A stretch of 16,969 nucleotides of DNA from CAVBBU01 sp963593765 (lineage in GTDB: Bacteria; Bacillota; Clostridia; Lachnospirales; Lachnospiraceae). Numbering within the stretch: position 1 is the stretch's first letter; the number at the start of each line of letters is the position of its first letter. A program made the translations under genes and the position numbers. Positions 7,331-14,068 of this stretch are shown piece by piece. The DNA lies in contig CAVBBU010000036.1 of the NCBI GenBank assembly GCA_963593765.1, positions 1-16,969 of the forward strand, read 5' to 3'. The notes under the pieces are model-generated. The model was not told the DNA's origin, searched no databases, and saw nothing but the letters and a program-made list of their open reading frames with translations.

Positions 7331-7600
7331 ATGGAGCATATATTTTCTAATATTTTTTCTGCTTATGGAATTTTTATTATTTTTATAATGATTATTTCTG
7401 CACTTATTGCATCTGGCGTTGTTGCTGCATTTTTTTTAGAAACAAAATCTGTACGTCACAAAAGAAATGCTGCTAATTATATCAAAAAAAATAGCTTGGT
7501 TATAATAGAAAGAAAGGACAGCTTTTCTTATTCTAATACAACCAAGCATCCAAAGCCTAAGAATGATAATAATTCATTTGATAGCTCTGGGTCATTTTGA
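7331..7600 (+). CDS. Small membrane protein resembling the C-terminal tail of TPM-domain (YgcG-type) proteins
   Basis: An 89-aa protein: one N-terminal hydrophobic segment (about 10-36), then a basic linker and a polar Ser/Asn tail ending in SSGSF. The stretch KSVRHKRNAANYIKKNSLVI, followed by the D-x-F-x-Y-S-x-T-T-K pattern, matches what normally follows the membrane helix of TPM_phosphatase-domain proteins. Those usually continue with KP and end in a Ser/Gly-rich tail in ...GSF. The secreted TPM domain, about 150 residues with a signal peptide, is absent. It has its own GGAG site and ATG 13 bases after the zinc-ribbon gene, so it is either a natural short form or the remnant of an internal deletion. 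Similarity is from my recall of the family. Confidence 0.72.
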   Translation: MEHIFSNIFSAYGIFIIFIMIISALIASGVVAAFFLETKSVRHKRNAANYIKKNSLVIIERKDSFSYSNTTKHPKPKNDNNSFDSSGSF

Positions 7601-7621
7601 TGCTAATACCTTTAACAGTCC

Positions 7622-7652
7622 ATTTGGCAGGAAAAGAAGCTTTTAGCCAAAT
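7622..7652. terminator. Hairpin between convergent genes
   Basis: ATTTGGC (7622-7628) pairs with GCCAAAT (7646-7652), and inside it AAAAG (7632-7636) pairs with CTTTT (7640-7644). It lies 21 bases after the plus gene and 9 bases before the minus gene's stop codon, as expected of a bidirectional terminator, but lacks a clear T run on either strand. Confidence 0.5.
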
Positions 7653-7660
7653 ACAATCAT

Positions 7661-9055
7661 TTATAATGAAATAATTCCTAATACATTAGCTATAGAGCTA
7701 AGAAGAATAATTGTAATACATATAGGAGCTAGGTATCTCATTACGAAATGGTATAGCCCCTTTCTTTTAAACTGTGAAGAAAGCTCTATCTCCTCATCTA
7801 TTTTCTTAAATCCAACAACATTAATAATAAGAAAGCAAATTGCAAGAGCTGCTATAGGCATCATAAGTGAATTAGTAAGGAAGTCTACAAAATCTAAAAG
7901 TCCCATGCCAAAGATTTGTATAAAGTCCCATGCTCCAAAGCCTAGTGAGCAAGCACCGCCAAGTAATATTACTATAACTGCCATAAAGATACTTCCCTTA
8001 GTACGGCTAAGATGAAGCTCATCCTCTAGCGTAGATATGCTTGTTTCAAGAAGAGAAATAGAGCTCGTGAGTGCTGCAAAAAGGAACATAAGGAAAAATG
8101 CAATTCCAACTACTCTTCCAAATCCCATGCTTGCAAATATCTTAGGAAGTGTAATAAATGTAAGCGATGGTCCTGCCTTTAGAGTAGCCATATCGCCACC
8201 CGAAAATACAAACACAGCTGGAATTATCATAAGACCTGCAAGCAGTGCAATTCCCGTATCAAAAATCTCGACCTGAGTTGTACTCTTTTCTATATCTACA
8301 TCCTTTTTCATATATGAGCCATAGGTACATAAAATTCCCATTGCAATCGAAAGAGAATAAAACATCTGCCCCATAGCCGCAACCACTGTCATAAGTGAAA
8401 AGTTCTCAAAATTTGGAATCAGGAAATATTTCACACCCTCTATCGCACCTGGACGTGTTACAGAATATATCGCCACAAATATTGCAAGTATAACAAGCAG
8501 TGGCATCATAATCTTTGATACTCTCTCTACGCCATTTTCAACGCCTGCTAAAATCACAAAAAAGTTTAATGCAGCAAATATTATAAACCAAAATACTACA
8601 TTTCCAGACGACGTTAGGAATGTAGAAAAATATCCATCTGCGGCGATAGCTACAACATCGCCCTTCATATATTCAAACATATATTTTAATACCCAACCAC
8701 CGATTACAGAATAGTACGGCACAATCAGCATAGGTATAACCGCATTAATCCAACCCCCGAATTTAAATGGCAGACTCTTTCCAAAAGCAGCAAATGCACC
8801 TACTGGGCTCTTTTTTGTCATTCTTCCAAGAGCTGTCTCAGATACAATAAGTGCAAAGCCAAGCGTTACTGCCAAAATCAGATAGACTAGCAAGAACATT
8901 CCTCCACCATATTTTGCTGCAAGATATGGGAATCTCCAAACATTGCCCAGTCCGACAGCAGAACCGGCAACAGCAAGCACATATCCTATTCGCCCAGAAA
9001 AGCTGCTTCGCTCGCCTGTGTCCTGCGGCTTCTGATTTGATGCATTATTATCCAT
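7661..9055 (-). CDS. Sodium:neurotransmitter symporter (NSS/SNF) family transporter
   Basis: A 464-aa membrane protein with about eleven or twelve helices. The NSS signature GSAVGLGNVWRFPY is at 31-44, in the broken first helix that binds Na+ and substrate in the LeuT fold. GGGMFLLVYL, YYSVIGGWVL and the helix-6 region FYSLSIAMG are also family-like. Bacterial members take up amino acids or related compounds with Na+; the substrate here is not predictable. I start at 9055 because AGGGGG precedes that ATG by about eight bases, while the ATG at 9082 has no ribosome site. The 19 residues before the conserved GRIGYVLAVAG form a polar, disordered-looking N-terminus. It is convergent with the zinc-ribbon pair and downstream of the DUF2130 gene, 80 bases away. 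Confidence 0.93.
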   Translation of the reverse strand: MDNNASNQKPQDTGERSSFSGRIGYVLAVAGSAVGLGNVWRFPYLAAKYGGGMFLLVYLILAVTLGFALIVSETALGRMTKKSPVGAFAAFGKSLPFKFGGWINAVIPMLIVPYYSVIGGWVLKYMFEYMKGDVVAIAADGYFSTFLTSSGNVVFWFIIFAALNFFVILAGVENGVERVSKIMMPLLVILAIFVAIYSVTRPGAIEGVKYFLIPNFENFSLMTVVAAMGQMFYSLSIAMGILCTYGSYMKKDVDIEKSTTQVEIFDTGIALLAGLMIIPAVFVFSGGDMATLKAGPSLTFITLPKIFASMGFGRVVGIAFFLMFLFAALTSSISLLETSISTLEDELHLSRTKGSIFMAVIVILLGGACSLGFGAWDFIQIFGMGLLDFVDFLTNSLMMPIAALAICFLIINVVGFKKIDEEIELSSQFKRKGLYHFVMRYLAPICITIILLSSIANVLGIISL

Positions 9056-9135
9056 AAAATATCCCCCTAATGTTTTTAGCATATATCTTATAATCTTACT
9101 TGGTTTTTCGCTTACTTACAAGCTATAATTATAAT

Positions 9136-10338
9136 CTACTCGGTTTTCTGCTCGTTTTTAGCATCCTCTGCCTTAAACATAGCAGTCATAGTTGGATTTC
9201 CTCTTACCAGCCTTTTTATAGTAAGGTCCTCTGCCTTATTATTTGCCAGTCTTAGGTTGTCCTCTGATTTAAGCAGGGCATCCTTGGTTTTGTTTAGATG
9301 GTCTATTGTTTTATCTATTTCTTCTATGGCTGTTCTAAACTTCTCGCTTGCTCTTATATAATTTTTTGAAAACTTATCCTTAAAGTCATTAATCTTATCT
9401 TCAAAATTGCTTATATCTATATTTTGATTTCTTACCTTCAAAAGCTCCGCCTTATATTCTAGTGAATTAAGTGATGCGTTGCGAAGAAGCGATATAAGGA
9501 CTAAGAAAAACTGCGGTCTTATTACATACATCTTTGGGTATTTGTATGATACATCAACTATACCCGAATTATACAGCTCATTATCCGCCTCAAGCATAGA
9601 AACTAAAACAGCATACTCGCACTTCTTTTCATTTCTGTCCTTATCAAGCTCCTTAAGAAAGTCCTCATTCTTGTGCTTAGTTGCGGTTGTATCCATCTCA
9701 TTTTTCATTTCAAACATTATAGATATAAATTCAACGCCGTCATCAGAGCTTTCCCTGTATATATAGTCGCCCTTACTTCCTGTTCTGGCATCATTGTCCT
9801 TTTCAAAATAAGCCTTTGGAAATGCGCTCATCCTGACCTTATTAAACTCTATCTCACAGTGCTGCTCAAGGCTCTCGCCTATCATCTTAGTTGACTGCCT
9901 CGTCTTAAAGTCCTTATAGTATGCTATCTCATCGTCCTTGCCCTTAAGCTCCATAGCATACTTATCTTTTAGATTTTTTTCCTTAAGCTCCATCTGTATC
10001 TTGCCTTGCTCTATCTGGCTTTGAAGCTGCAAGATAAGATTATCCTTTTCCTGAACTGCCTGCTGCACTGCCTGATTTAGCTTCGATTTTTCATTATCAA
10101 GCATACCCTTAAGGCTTACAAGCTCCTGCTCCTTTTTTGCAAGCAGCTTTTGATTATCAAGATTAGTCTTTGCAATGGCAGCACTTACCGCACTTTCTCT
10201 TTCATTTTTATATCCCTGCTCTAGCTGAAGCCTTTCCTTTTCAAATTCCTTATCTCTTACCTGCTTAACTATAGCTGCATATCCAGCCTCGTCTACCTGA
10301 AATACCTCACCGCATTTAGGACATTTTATTTCTCTCAT
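9136..10338 (-). CDS. DUF2130 domain protein (coiled coil plus nuclease-like domain)
   Basis: A 400-aa protein. The N-terminus has one CPKC pair (C6, C9), half of a zinc ribbon. Residues about 28-145 form a long coiled coil rich in Glu, Lys and Gln. The DUF2130 domain covers about 150-300: GESLEQHCE, KGDYIYRE, IMFEMKNE, KHKNEDFLKELDKDR and YAVLVSMLE are typical. The arrangement E156/E159 ... D191 ... E210-x-K212 resembles the PD-(D/E)XK nuclease core; this is my inference. A second helical segment (about 310-375) follows. Function is not established to my knowledge. AAAGGAGAG precedes the ATG. It follows a strong terminator, so it is probably its own unit or co-transcribed with the transporter. 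Confidence 0.88.
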   Translation of the reverse strand: MREIKCPKCGEVFQVDEAGYAAIVKQVRDKEFEKERLQLEQGYKNERESAVSAAIAKTNLDNQKLLAKKEQELVSLKGMLDNEKSKLNQAVQQAVQEKDNLILQLQSQIEQGKIQMELKEKNLKDKYAMELKGKDDEIAYYKDFKTRQSTKMIGESLEQHCEIEFNKVRMSAFPKAYFEKDNDARTGSKGDYIYRESSDDGVEFISIMFEMKNEMDTTATKHKNEDFLKELDKDRNEKKCEYAVLVSMLEADNELYNSGIVDVSYKYPKMYVIRPQFFLVLISLLRNASLNSLEYKAELLKVRNQNIDISNFEDKINDFKDKFSKNYIRASEKFRTAIEEIDKTIDHLNKTKDALLKSEDNLRLANNKAEDLTIKRLVRGNPTMTAMFKAEDAKNEQKTE

Positions 10339-10417
10339 ACAAGCTCTCCTTTCCTTTGTTTTTTTGACATCTTATTTCTTTTTAATCACAATATATTTTC
10401 TTATAGTATTTTATCAT

Positions 10418-10449
10418 AAAAAAAGCACCTGCAAAACACGCAGGTGCTT
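10418..10449 (-). terminator. Rho-independent terminator of the lipoprotein gene
   Basis: On minus, AAGCACCTGC (10449-10440) pairs perfectly with GCAGGTGCTT (10432-10423) around a 7-base loop. The T run at the base extends to 10418. It begins 11 bases after the lipoprotein stop codon. A textbook intrinsic terminator. Confidence 0.95.
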
Positions 10450-10459
10450 AAGCCTATAA

Positions 10460-11389
10460 CTAAATTTGTTTTTCAAAATGCTCAAAGGTATCATCATTAG
10501 ATATAAGATCCCATTTACTATCAGTAATCTTTACTACCAAGCTGTTATCGCTATCTCTGTATATCACACCTGACATATTTTCCTCGTTAGGGTCCTTTAT
10601 ATCAAAATACATCTTGTGATCCTCGAAGCGTCCTACTCCGTCCTCTAGGTCACAAAGTCTAAACAGTGATATATGGATACCATATGTGCCATCATTATTA
10701 TCCTTGATGCTTAAGGTACTTCCATCGTAGCTGCTTACATGATCCCCAAGGAAATAATCATTTAGCTCCTTTACTTTGTCTCCCTCTGGGTCGTCTGTTG
10801 AATCCCCCTGAAGCGGACTGTATATACTCTCTGCGTATGCCTGTATATCCATACCGTCAAGATCCTTACCAACTGCTGACAATGAATAGGTGGTTCCTGT
10901 TACAACGTCATACCAATTTACCAGCATTACACTGTCCTCGTCGCTGCCCTCTGGTGCTGCATATCCGTAGTAAAGTGCCTCTCTGCCTGAAACCTCTCCC
11001 TCAGATGGGTCAGCACTCCAATCATAATACATTCCAGAAATGTCTGTTAGCTTATCTGCCAGCTGTATTCTGTAGGTCCAGCTTGCATCATCAAGTGTAT
11101 ATGTCAGCTGTGCAAGACCGTCTTCCTTCATATAGCTATAAGCTATATCTGTTGCTCCATCTGGAGCTGCCATCTCAAAGCCAGTTGCCTCAAGTACACC
11201 TTCCTTGTCAGACTCTGTCCAAGGATTTGCCATGCCTACAGTCTCCTCGGCAGTAGTTTCCTCTGCCACTGTAGTAGTCTCTGTTGCGCTAGTTTCTGCT
11301 GCTGTCTCCTTGCTTGATGAGCCGCAGCCTGCCATAGCAAGCATGCTAATTGACATTACAGATAAAATTAATGCTACTTTTCTTTTCAT
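10460..11389 (-). CDS. Lipoprotein of unknown function
   Basis: A 309-aa secreted lipoprotein. The N-terminus has KRK, a hydrophobic core and the lipobox MAGC with lipidated C22, followed by a low-complexity Ser/Thr/Glu/Ala linker to about residue 50. The rest is acidic and looks like two beta-rich halves (about 55-195 and 205-305). The first starts with a TDIAYSYMKEDGLAQL stretch and contains repeated aromatic YDW/YYG patterns. I recognise no named domain. The start at 11389 follows AAGGAGAGG. It has its own promoter, a long structured leader and its own terminator, so it is a single-gene unit. Its lipobox region resembles that of the neighbouring C11 protease, but the mature parts do not. 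Confidence 0.9.
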   Translation of the reverse strand: MKRKVALILSVMSISMLAMAGCGSSSKETAAETSATETTTVAEETTAEETVGMANPWTESDKEGVLEATGFEMAAPDGATDIAYSYMKEDGLAQLTYTLDDASWTYRIQLADKLTDISGMYYDWSADPSEGEVSGREALYYGYAAPEGSDEDSVMLVNWYDVVTGTTYSLSAVGKDLDGMDIQAYAESIYSPLQGDSTDDPEGDKVKELNDYFLGDHVSSYDGSTLSIKDNNDGTYGIHISLFRLCDLEDGVGRFEDHKMYFDIKDPNEENMSGVIYRDSDNSLVVKITDSKWDLISNDDTFEHFEKQI

Positions 11390-11430
11390 AATATTCCTCT
11401 CCTTAAAATCATTTTAATTCCTAACATCTT

Positions 11431-11516
11431 CCACTTTGCCGCAGTGCGCTCTCCAAAGTGGAGCGTTTTTTTACTTCATAGGACGCACTTTCCTATGAAG
11501 TATATGAAGTAAAAAA
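11431..11516 (-). promoter_or_regulatory. Leader with two hairpins whose loops are complementary
   Basis: Read on minus, hairpin A has stem ACTTCATAGGA (11501-11491) / TCCTATGAAGT (11483-11473) and loop AAGTGCG. Hairpin B has stem CCACTTTG (11461-11454) / CAAAGTGG (11438-11431) and a 15-base loop containing CGCACT (11448-11443). AGTGCG in loop A pairs perfectly with CGCACT in loop B. A competing 14-bp stem also exists (11516-11503 with 11480-11467), because ACTTCATA is tandemly repeated. Read on plus, hairpin B is followed by seven T's (11466-11472) and could terminate antisense transcription. Confidence 0.55.
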
Positions 11517-11525
11517 TGCATTAGC

Positions 11526-11554
11526 ATTATATAATATGCGTATTTGTAATTCAA
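11526..11554 (-). promoter_or_regulatory. Sigma-A promoter of the lipoprotein gene
   Basis: On minus, TTGAAT (11554-11549), a 17-base spacer and a consensus TATAAT (11531-11526). Transcription should begin near 11519, giving a leader of about 130 bases that starts just before the competing hairpins. Confidence 0.8.
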
Positions 11555-11614
11555 TTTTTTTATTATTATGCAAAACTAAAATTTTCTTAGCACATGCTAT
11601 AAGTCTCCAAATTT

Positions 11615-13714
11615 CTATAACGGATTATAGGTAACCTTACCATCCTTTATTTCAAGGCTTATAGTATCTGTGCTTAAGTAATCTCCATAAAGGTCATTTA
11701 TAAGGAAGCAGTAAGTATAGTATCCATTTTCAAGAGGCTTAAACTCTAGGCTATCACCCTCTGCATATGTATATGCATTACCTTTACTTTTGCCCTCTTC
11801 CATATCATCGCCCTGGTAAATAGTATATATAGGGGTAATAACATCGCCTGCCTTAAGCTGCTTCATTCGATCTGTCATACCAGTGTCATCTACACCATCC
11901 CAAACTCCGTTAATACTAATAGCGCCATCTGTATAATTATGTGTAAATACGATGTTCGTTTCCTCACCATTTAAATCAACGGCTGCTATATAAGACGTAT
12001 AATCATCCTCTTCTGACATAACATATACTGCAAGCTTTTGTCCATCCGGCAGTGAGAACCAGTTTCCATTAAAGTTATCTGTAACCTCACCTGTTTCTGA
12101 ATTTATATTAACATCGCCATTAAGTCCAAGGTCTATAAGGCTCTCATAGTCATCTGATAGTTCATATACATATGCTTCTACGCTAAGAGTATACTTAAGT
12201 GCATCCTCAGAAAGCGTAAAGCCGTATTTTCCATTACTATCAACTGCTGGATCCTTCGCAAAGGTAATCCACTTACTTTCTCCGGTTTGATGAGCTTCAT
12301 CATAATAATCCCAATAATCATAGCTCACATCTAAATCCTCAGCCCAGCCCTTCATAACCTCTGAATCATTATATGCTGATATATCACCTGCATTTGCAAC
12401 GCTATATGCTATTAAGTCTGCAAATGCAAGATGATAAGGGCTAACTGCAACCTGTCTAAATATCTTAAGATCTGTTGAGCCTTGAATATGAATTGGATAA
12501 TAAACAGAAAGTCCGCTTGCATCTTTATGTACAGAGCCATTCTTAGCATATACGACTGCATTATCTAATGCTGTTATAACCGCATCTGCATTGTCTGAAT
12601 ATTCGCTTAATGACTTAACTAATCCTCCAAGGTCAACTAGGTTTGTAAAGCCTGCTTCTGCGTTGTTGCTTCCAAAGCTTTCTGTACCAAGCGCTGCTCT
12701 AACCACATCATTCATTTTGCCGTCTTCATCTAATGCATTATAAATATCATGTGAAAATGCATTAAATGAAACTATAGCATCATCTATTTTAGATAGGTCT
12801 ATAACAGACATGGTTGGTGTCTCTCCATCCTCTGCCTCTGATACGCACAGGTCATAATAGCTGTCTGCTAGTACCTTACCAAGCTCTGCACCATCTGCTG
12901 TCGGATGCTCCATAAGATAGCTTCCAAATGTTGTATAATCAAGACCAGAGCCCGGTACTATCTCCTGAGATGCATACATATAATAAGCATGTGAAGCAAG
13001 AACATTTGCCATCTCAACTGTTGACATGATGCAAGCATCAAAGCCAACAAATTCAAAATTATAATTCATCAAATCATTAATGCTATATAGTGCATCATCT
13101 ATTTCCTGAAGGCTTAGGCTGTCATTTTCATGCAGCTCATCACAGCATACTCCGCCTAGCGTACCGCCGCCATGGTTCCAGAAAAACAAACCCATGTTTT
13201 GTGCTGGATATTCAGTAATTCCCCATTTTAGGAAGTCAGAAAGAGTGCTTGACTCGCCCATGTTGCCTAGTGGCTGCGTATCAACAAGCTCTATCTCGCC
13301 ATCACAAATTTTATATCTTTCAAATACAGAGCCATCCACCAGCTCGTTTTGCCATTCCTTTGTACCGCCGGTTTGCACTATGAATTTTATATTTTCATCT
13401 GTGCCTGCATTTATCATCTTGTTTAAATCATCAGTTGCCTCACCAGCCTCGCTCTCTAGGTCAGTACCGCAAAGATAAACAAAGATAGTCCATGTGCCAT
13501 CATTTTCCTTAGATGACTTATCAATTAGTGTTGGTCTTTCGATGCTTAAATTGCCATCCTCATCGAGCTCCAAAATTCTGCTGCTTTCTGCGTGTGCTCT
13601 AGGCTCTGTCGCCTGCGTACTGCCTGCCTCCTTACTAGAGCCGCTAGAGCCACAGCCTGCTGCAAGGATTGATAGTCCTAATATTACAGCTAGTAATCTT
13701 TTATTTCTTTTCAT
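11615..13714 (-). CDS. Clostripain-family (peptidase C11) lipoprotein
   Basis: A 699-aa surface-anchored cysteine peptidase. The signal peptide ends in lipobox LAAGC (C21), followed by a Ser/Gly/Glu linker. The C11 domain begins near residue 72 with TWTIFVYLCGTDLES. The catalytic His is in FFWNHGGGTLGG (H181) and the catalytic Cys in FVGFDACIMST (C228). Clostripain-type enzymes cleave after Arg or Lys. The C-terminal 250 residues look beta-rich and may form an accessory domain. I start at 13714 because AAGGGG precedes it; five more codons to 13729 would cover the ribosome site. No convincing terminator follows. The 3' end of a class B sortase gene lies 63 bases upstream on the same strand. 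Confidence 0.93.
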   Translation of the reverse strand: MKRNKRLLAVILGLSILAAGCGSSGSSKEAGSTQATEPRAHAESSRILELDEDGNLSIERPTLIDKSSKENDGTWTIFVYLCGTDLESEAGEATDDLNKMINAGTDENIKFIVQTGGTKEWQNELVDGSVFERYKICDGEIELVDTQPLGNMGESSTLSDFLKWGITEYPAQNMGLFFWNHGGGTLGGVCCDELHENDSLSLQEIDDALYSINDLMNYNFEFVGFDACIMSTVEMANVLASHAYYMYASQEIVPGSGLDYTTFGSYLMEHPTADGAELGKVLADSYYDLCVSEAEDGETPTMSVIDLSKIDDAIVSFNAFSHDIYNALDEDGKMNDVVRAALGTESFGSNNAEAGFTNLVDLGGLVKSLSEYSDNADAVITALDNAVVYAKNGSVHKDASGLSVYYPIHIQGSTDLKIFRQVAVSPYHLAFADLIAYSVANAGDISAYNDSEVMKGWAEDLDVSYDYWDYYDEAHQTGESKWITFAKDPAVDSNGKYGFTLSEDALKYTLSVEAYVYELSDDYESLIDLGLNGDVNINSETGEVTDNFNGNWFSLPDGQKLAVYVMSEEDDYTSYIAAVDLNGEETNIVFTHNYTDGAISINGVWDGVDDTGMTDRMKQLKAGDVITPIYTIYQGDDMEEGKSKGNAYTYAEGDSLEFKPLENGYYTYCFLINDLYGDYLSTDTISLEIKDGKVTYNPL

Positions 13715-13751
13715 AATATCCCCTTCCATGTAATAAATAACATATGGGATA

Positions 13752-13781
13752 ATTATATCTGTATATCTACTAATTAATCAA
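13752..13781 (-). promoter_or_regulatory. Promoter of the clostripain-like gene
   Basis: On minus, TTGATT (13781-13776), an 18-base spacer and TATAAT (13757-13752). The -35 box overlaps the stop codon of the sortase remnant. The protease can therefore still be transcribed although the IS separates it from any upstream operon promoter. Confidence 0.65.
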
Positions 13782-13937
13782 TCATTTTTTGCGGCATCTT
13801 CTATCAAATAAGCCTGTACTATAAACCTTTCACTGCTACTACTTGTGCAGGTCGACAAAGTAAGTATCCTCGTATCTGTATCAATCTGCTGATTTGTATC
13901 GATACTGCTCATTGCTTTTGATAGCTTGATACGGAAG
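13778..13937 (-). pseudogene. 3' remnant of a class B sortase gene, cut by the IS
   Basis: Translating minus from about 13937 to the TGA at 13780-13778 gives a fragment containing KAMSSIDTNQQID, then TRILTLSTC and SERFIVQAYLIED. LTLSTC with its catalytic Cys, followed about ten residues later by the catalytic Arg in ERFIV, is the C-terminal signature of class B sortases. Only about 53 codons remain. The catalytic His and the N-terminal anchor are missing, and the frame runs into the IS end and a stop at 13978. The missing part is not found to the right of the IS. Class B sortases attach surface proteins to the wall; its position before a surface protease suggests an ancestral cell-surface operon. 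Confidence 0.82.
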
Positions 13938-13969
13938 TTTGACACTTCAAAATCCAGAAAAGTACTGTA

Positions 13970-13995
13970 AAGCCTTTAAACAGGCTTATTTTTTT
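13970..13995 (+). terminator. Terminator at the left IS end
   Basis: AAGCCT (13970-13975), six-base loop, AGGCTT (13982-13987), then ATTTTTTT. It reads on plus, upstream of the transposase promoter, so it would stop transcripts entering from outside the element. Confidence 0.8.
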
Positions 13996-14036
13996 GTCAA
14001 TTTTTTCGTTTTGGTATGTACTTGTTTGTAGTAGTG

Positions 14037-14045
14037 TGGTATAAT
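14037..14045 (+). promoter_or_regulatory. Extended -10 promoter of the transposase
   Basis: TGGTATAAT is a consensus extended -10 element, 24 bases before the transposase ATG. I see no good -35 at the right distance. AAGGAG follows at about ten bases from the start codon. Confidence 0.6.
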
Positions 14046-14068
14046 AAAAGAAAAGGAGTTCTATTATT

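Noticed and set aside
11605..11620. CTATAACGGATTATAG hairpin at the end of the clostripain-like gene
   Set aside because: It includes the last codons and stop, is only six AT-rich base pairs and has no T run, so I do not call it a terminator.
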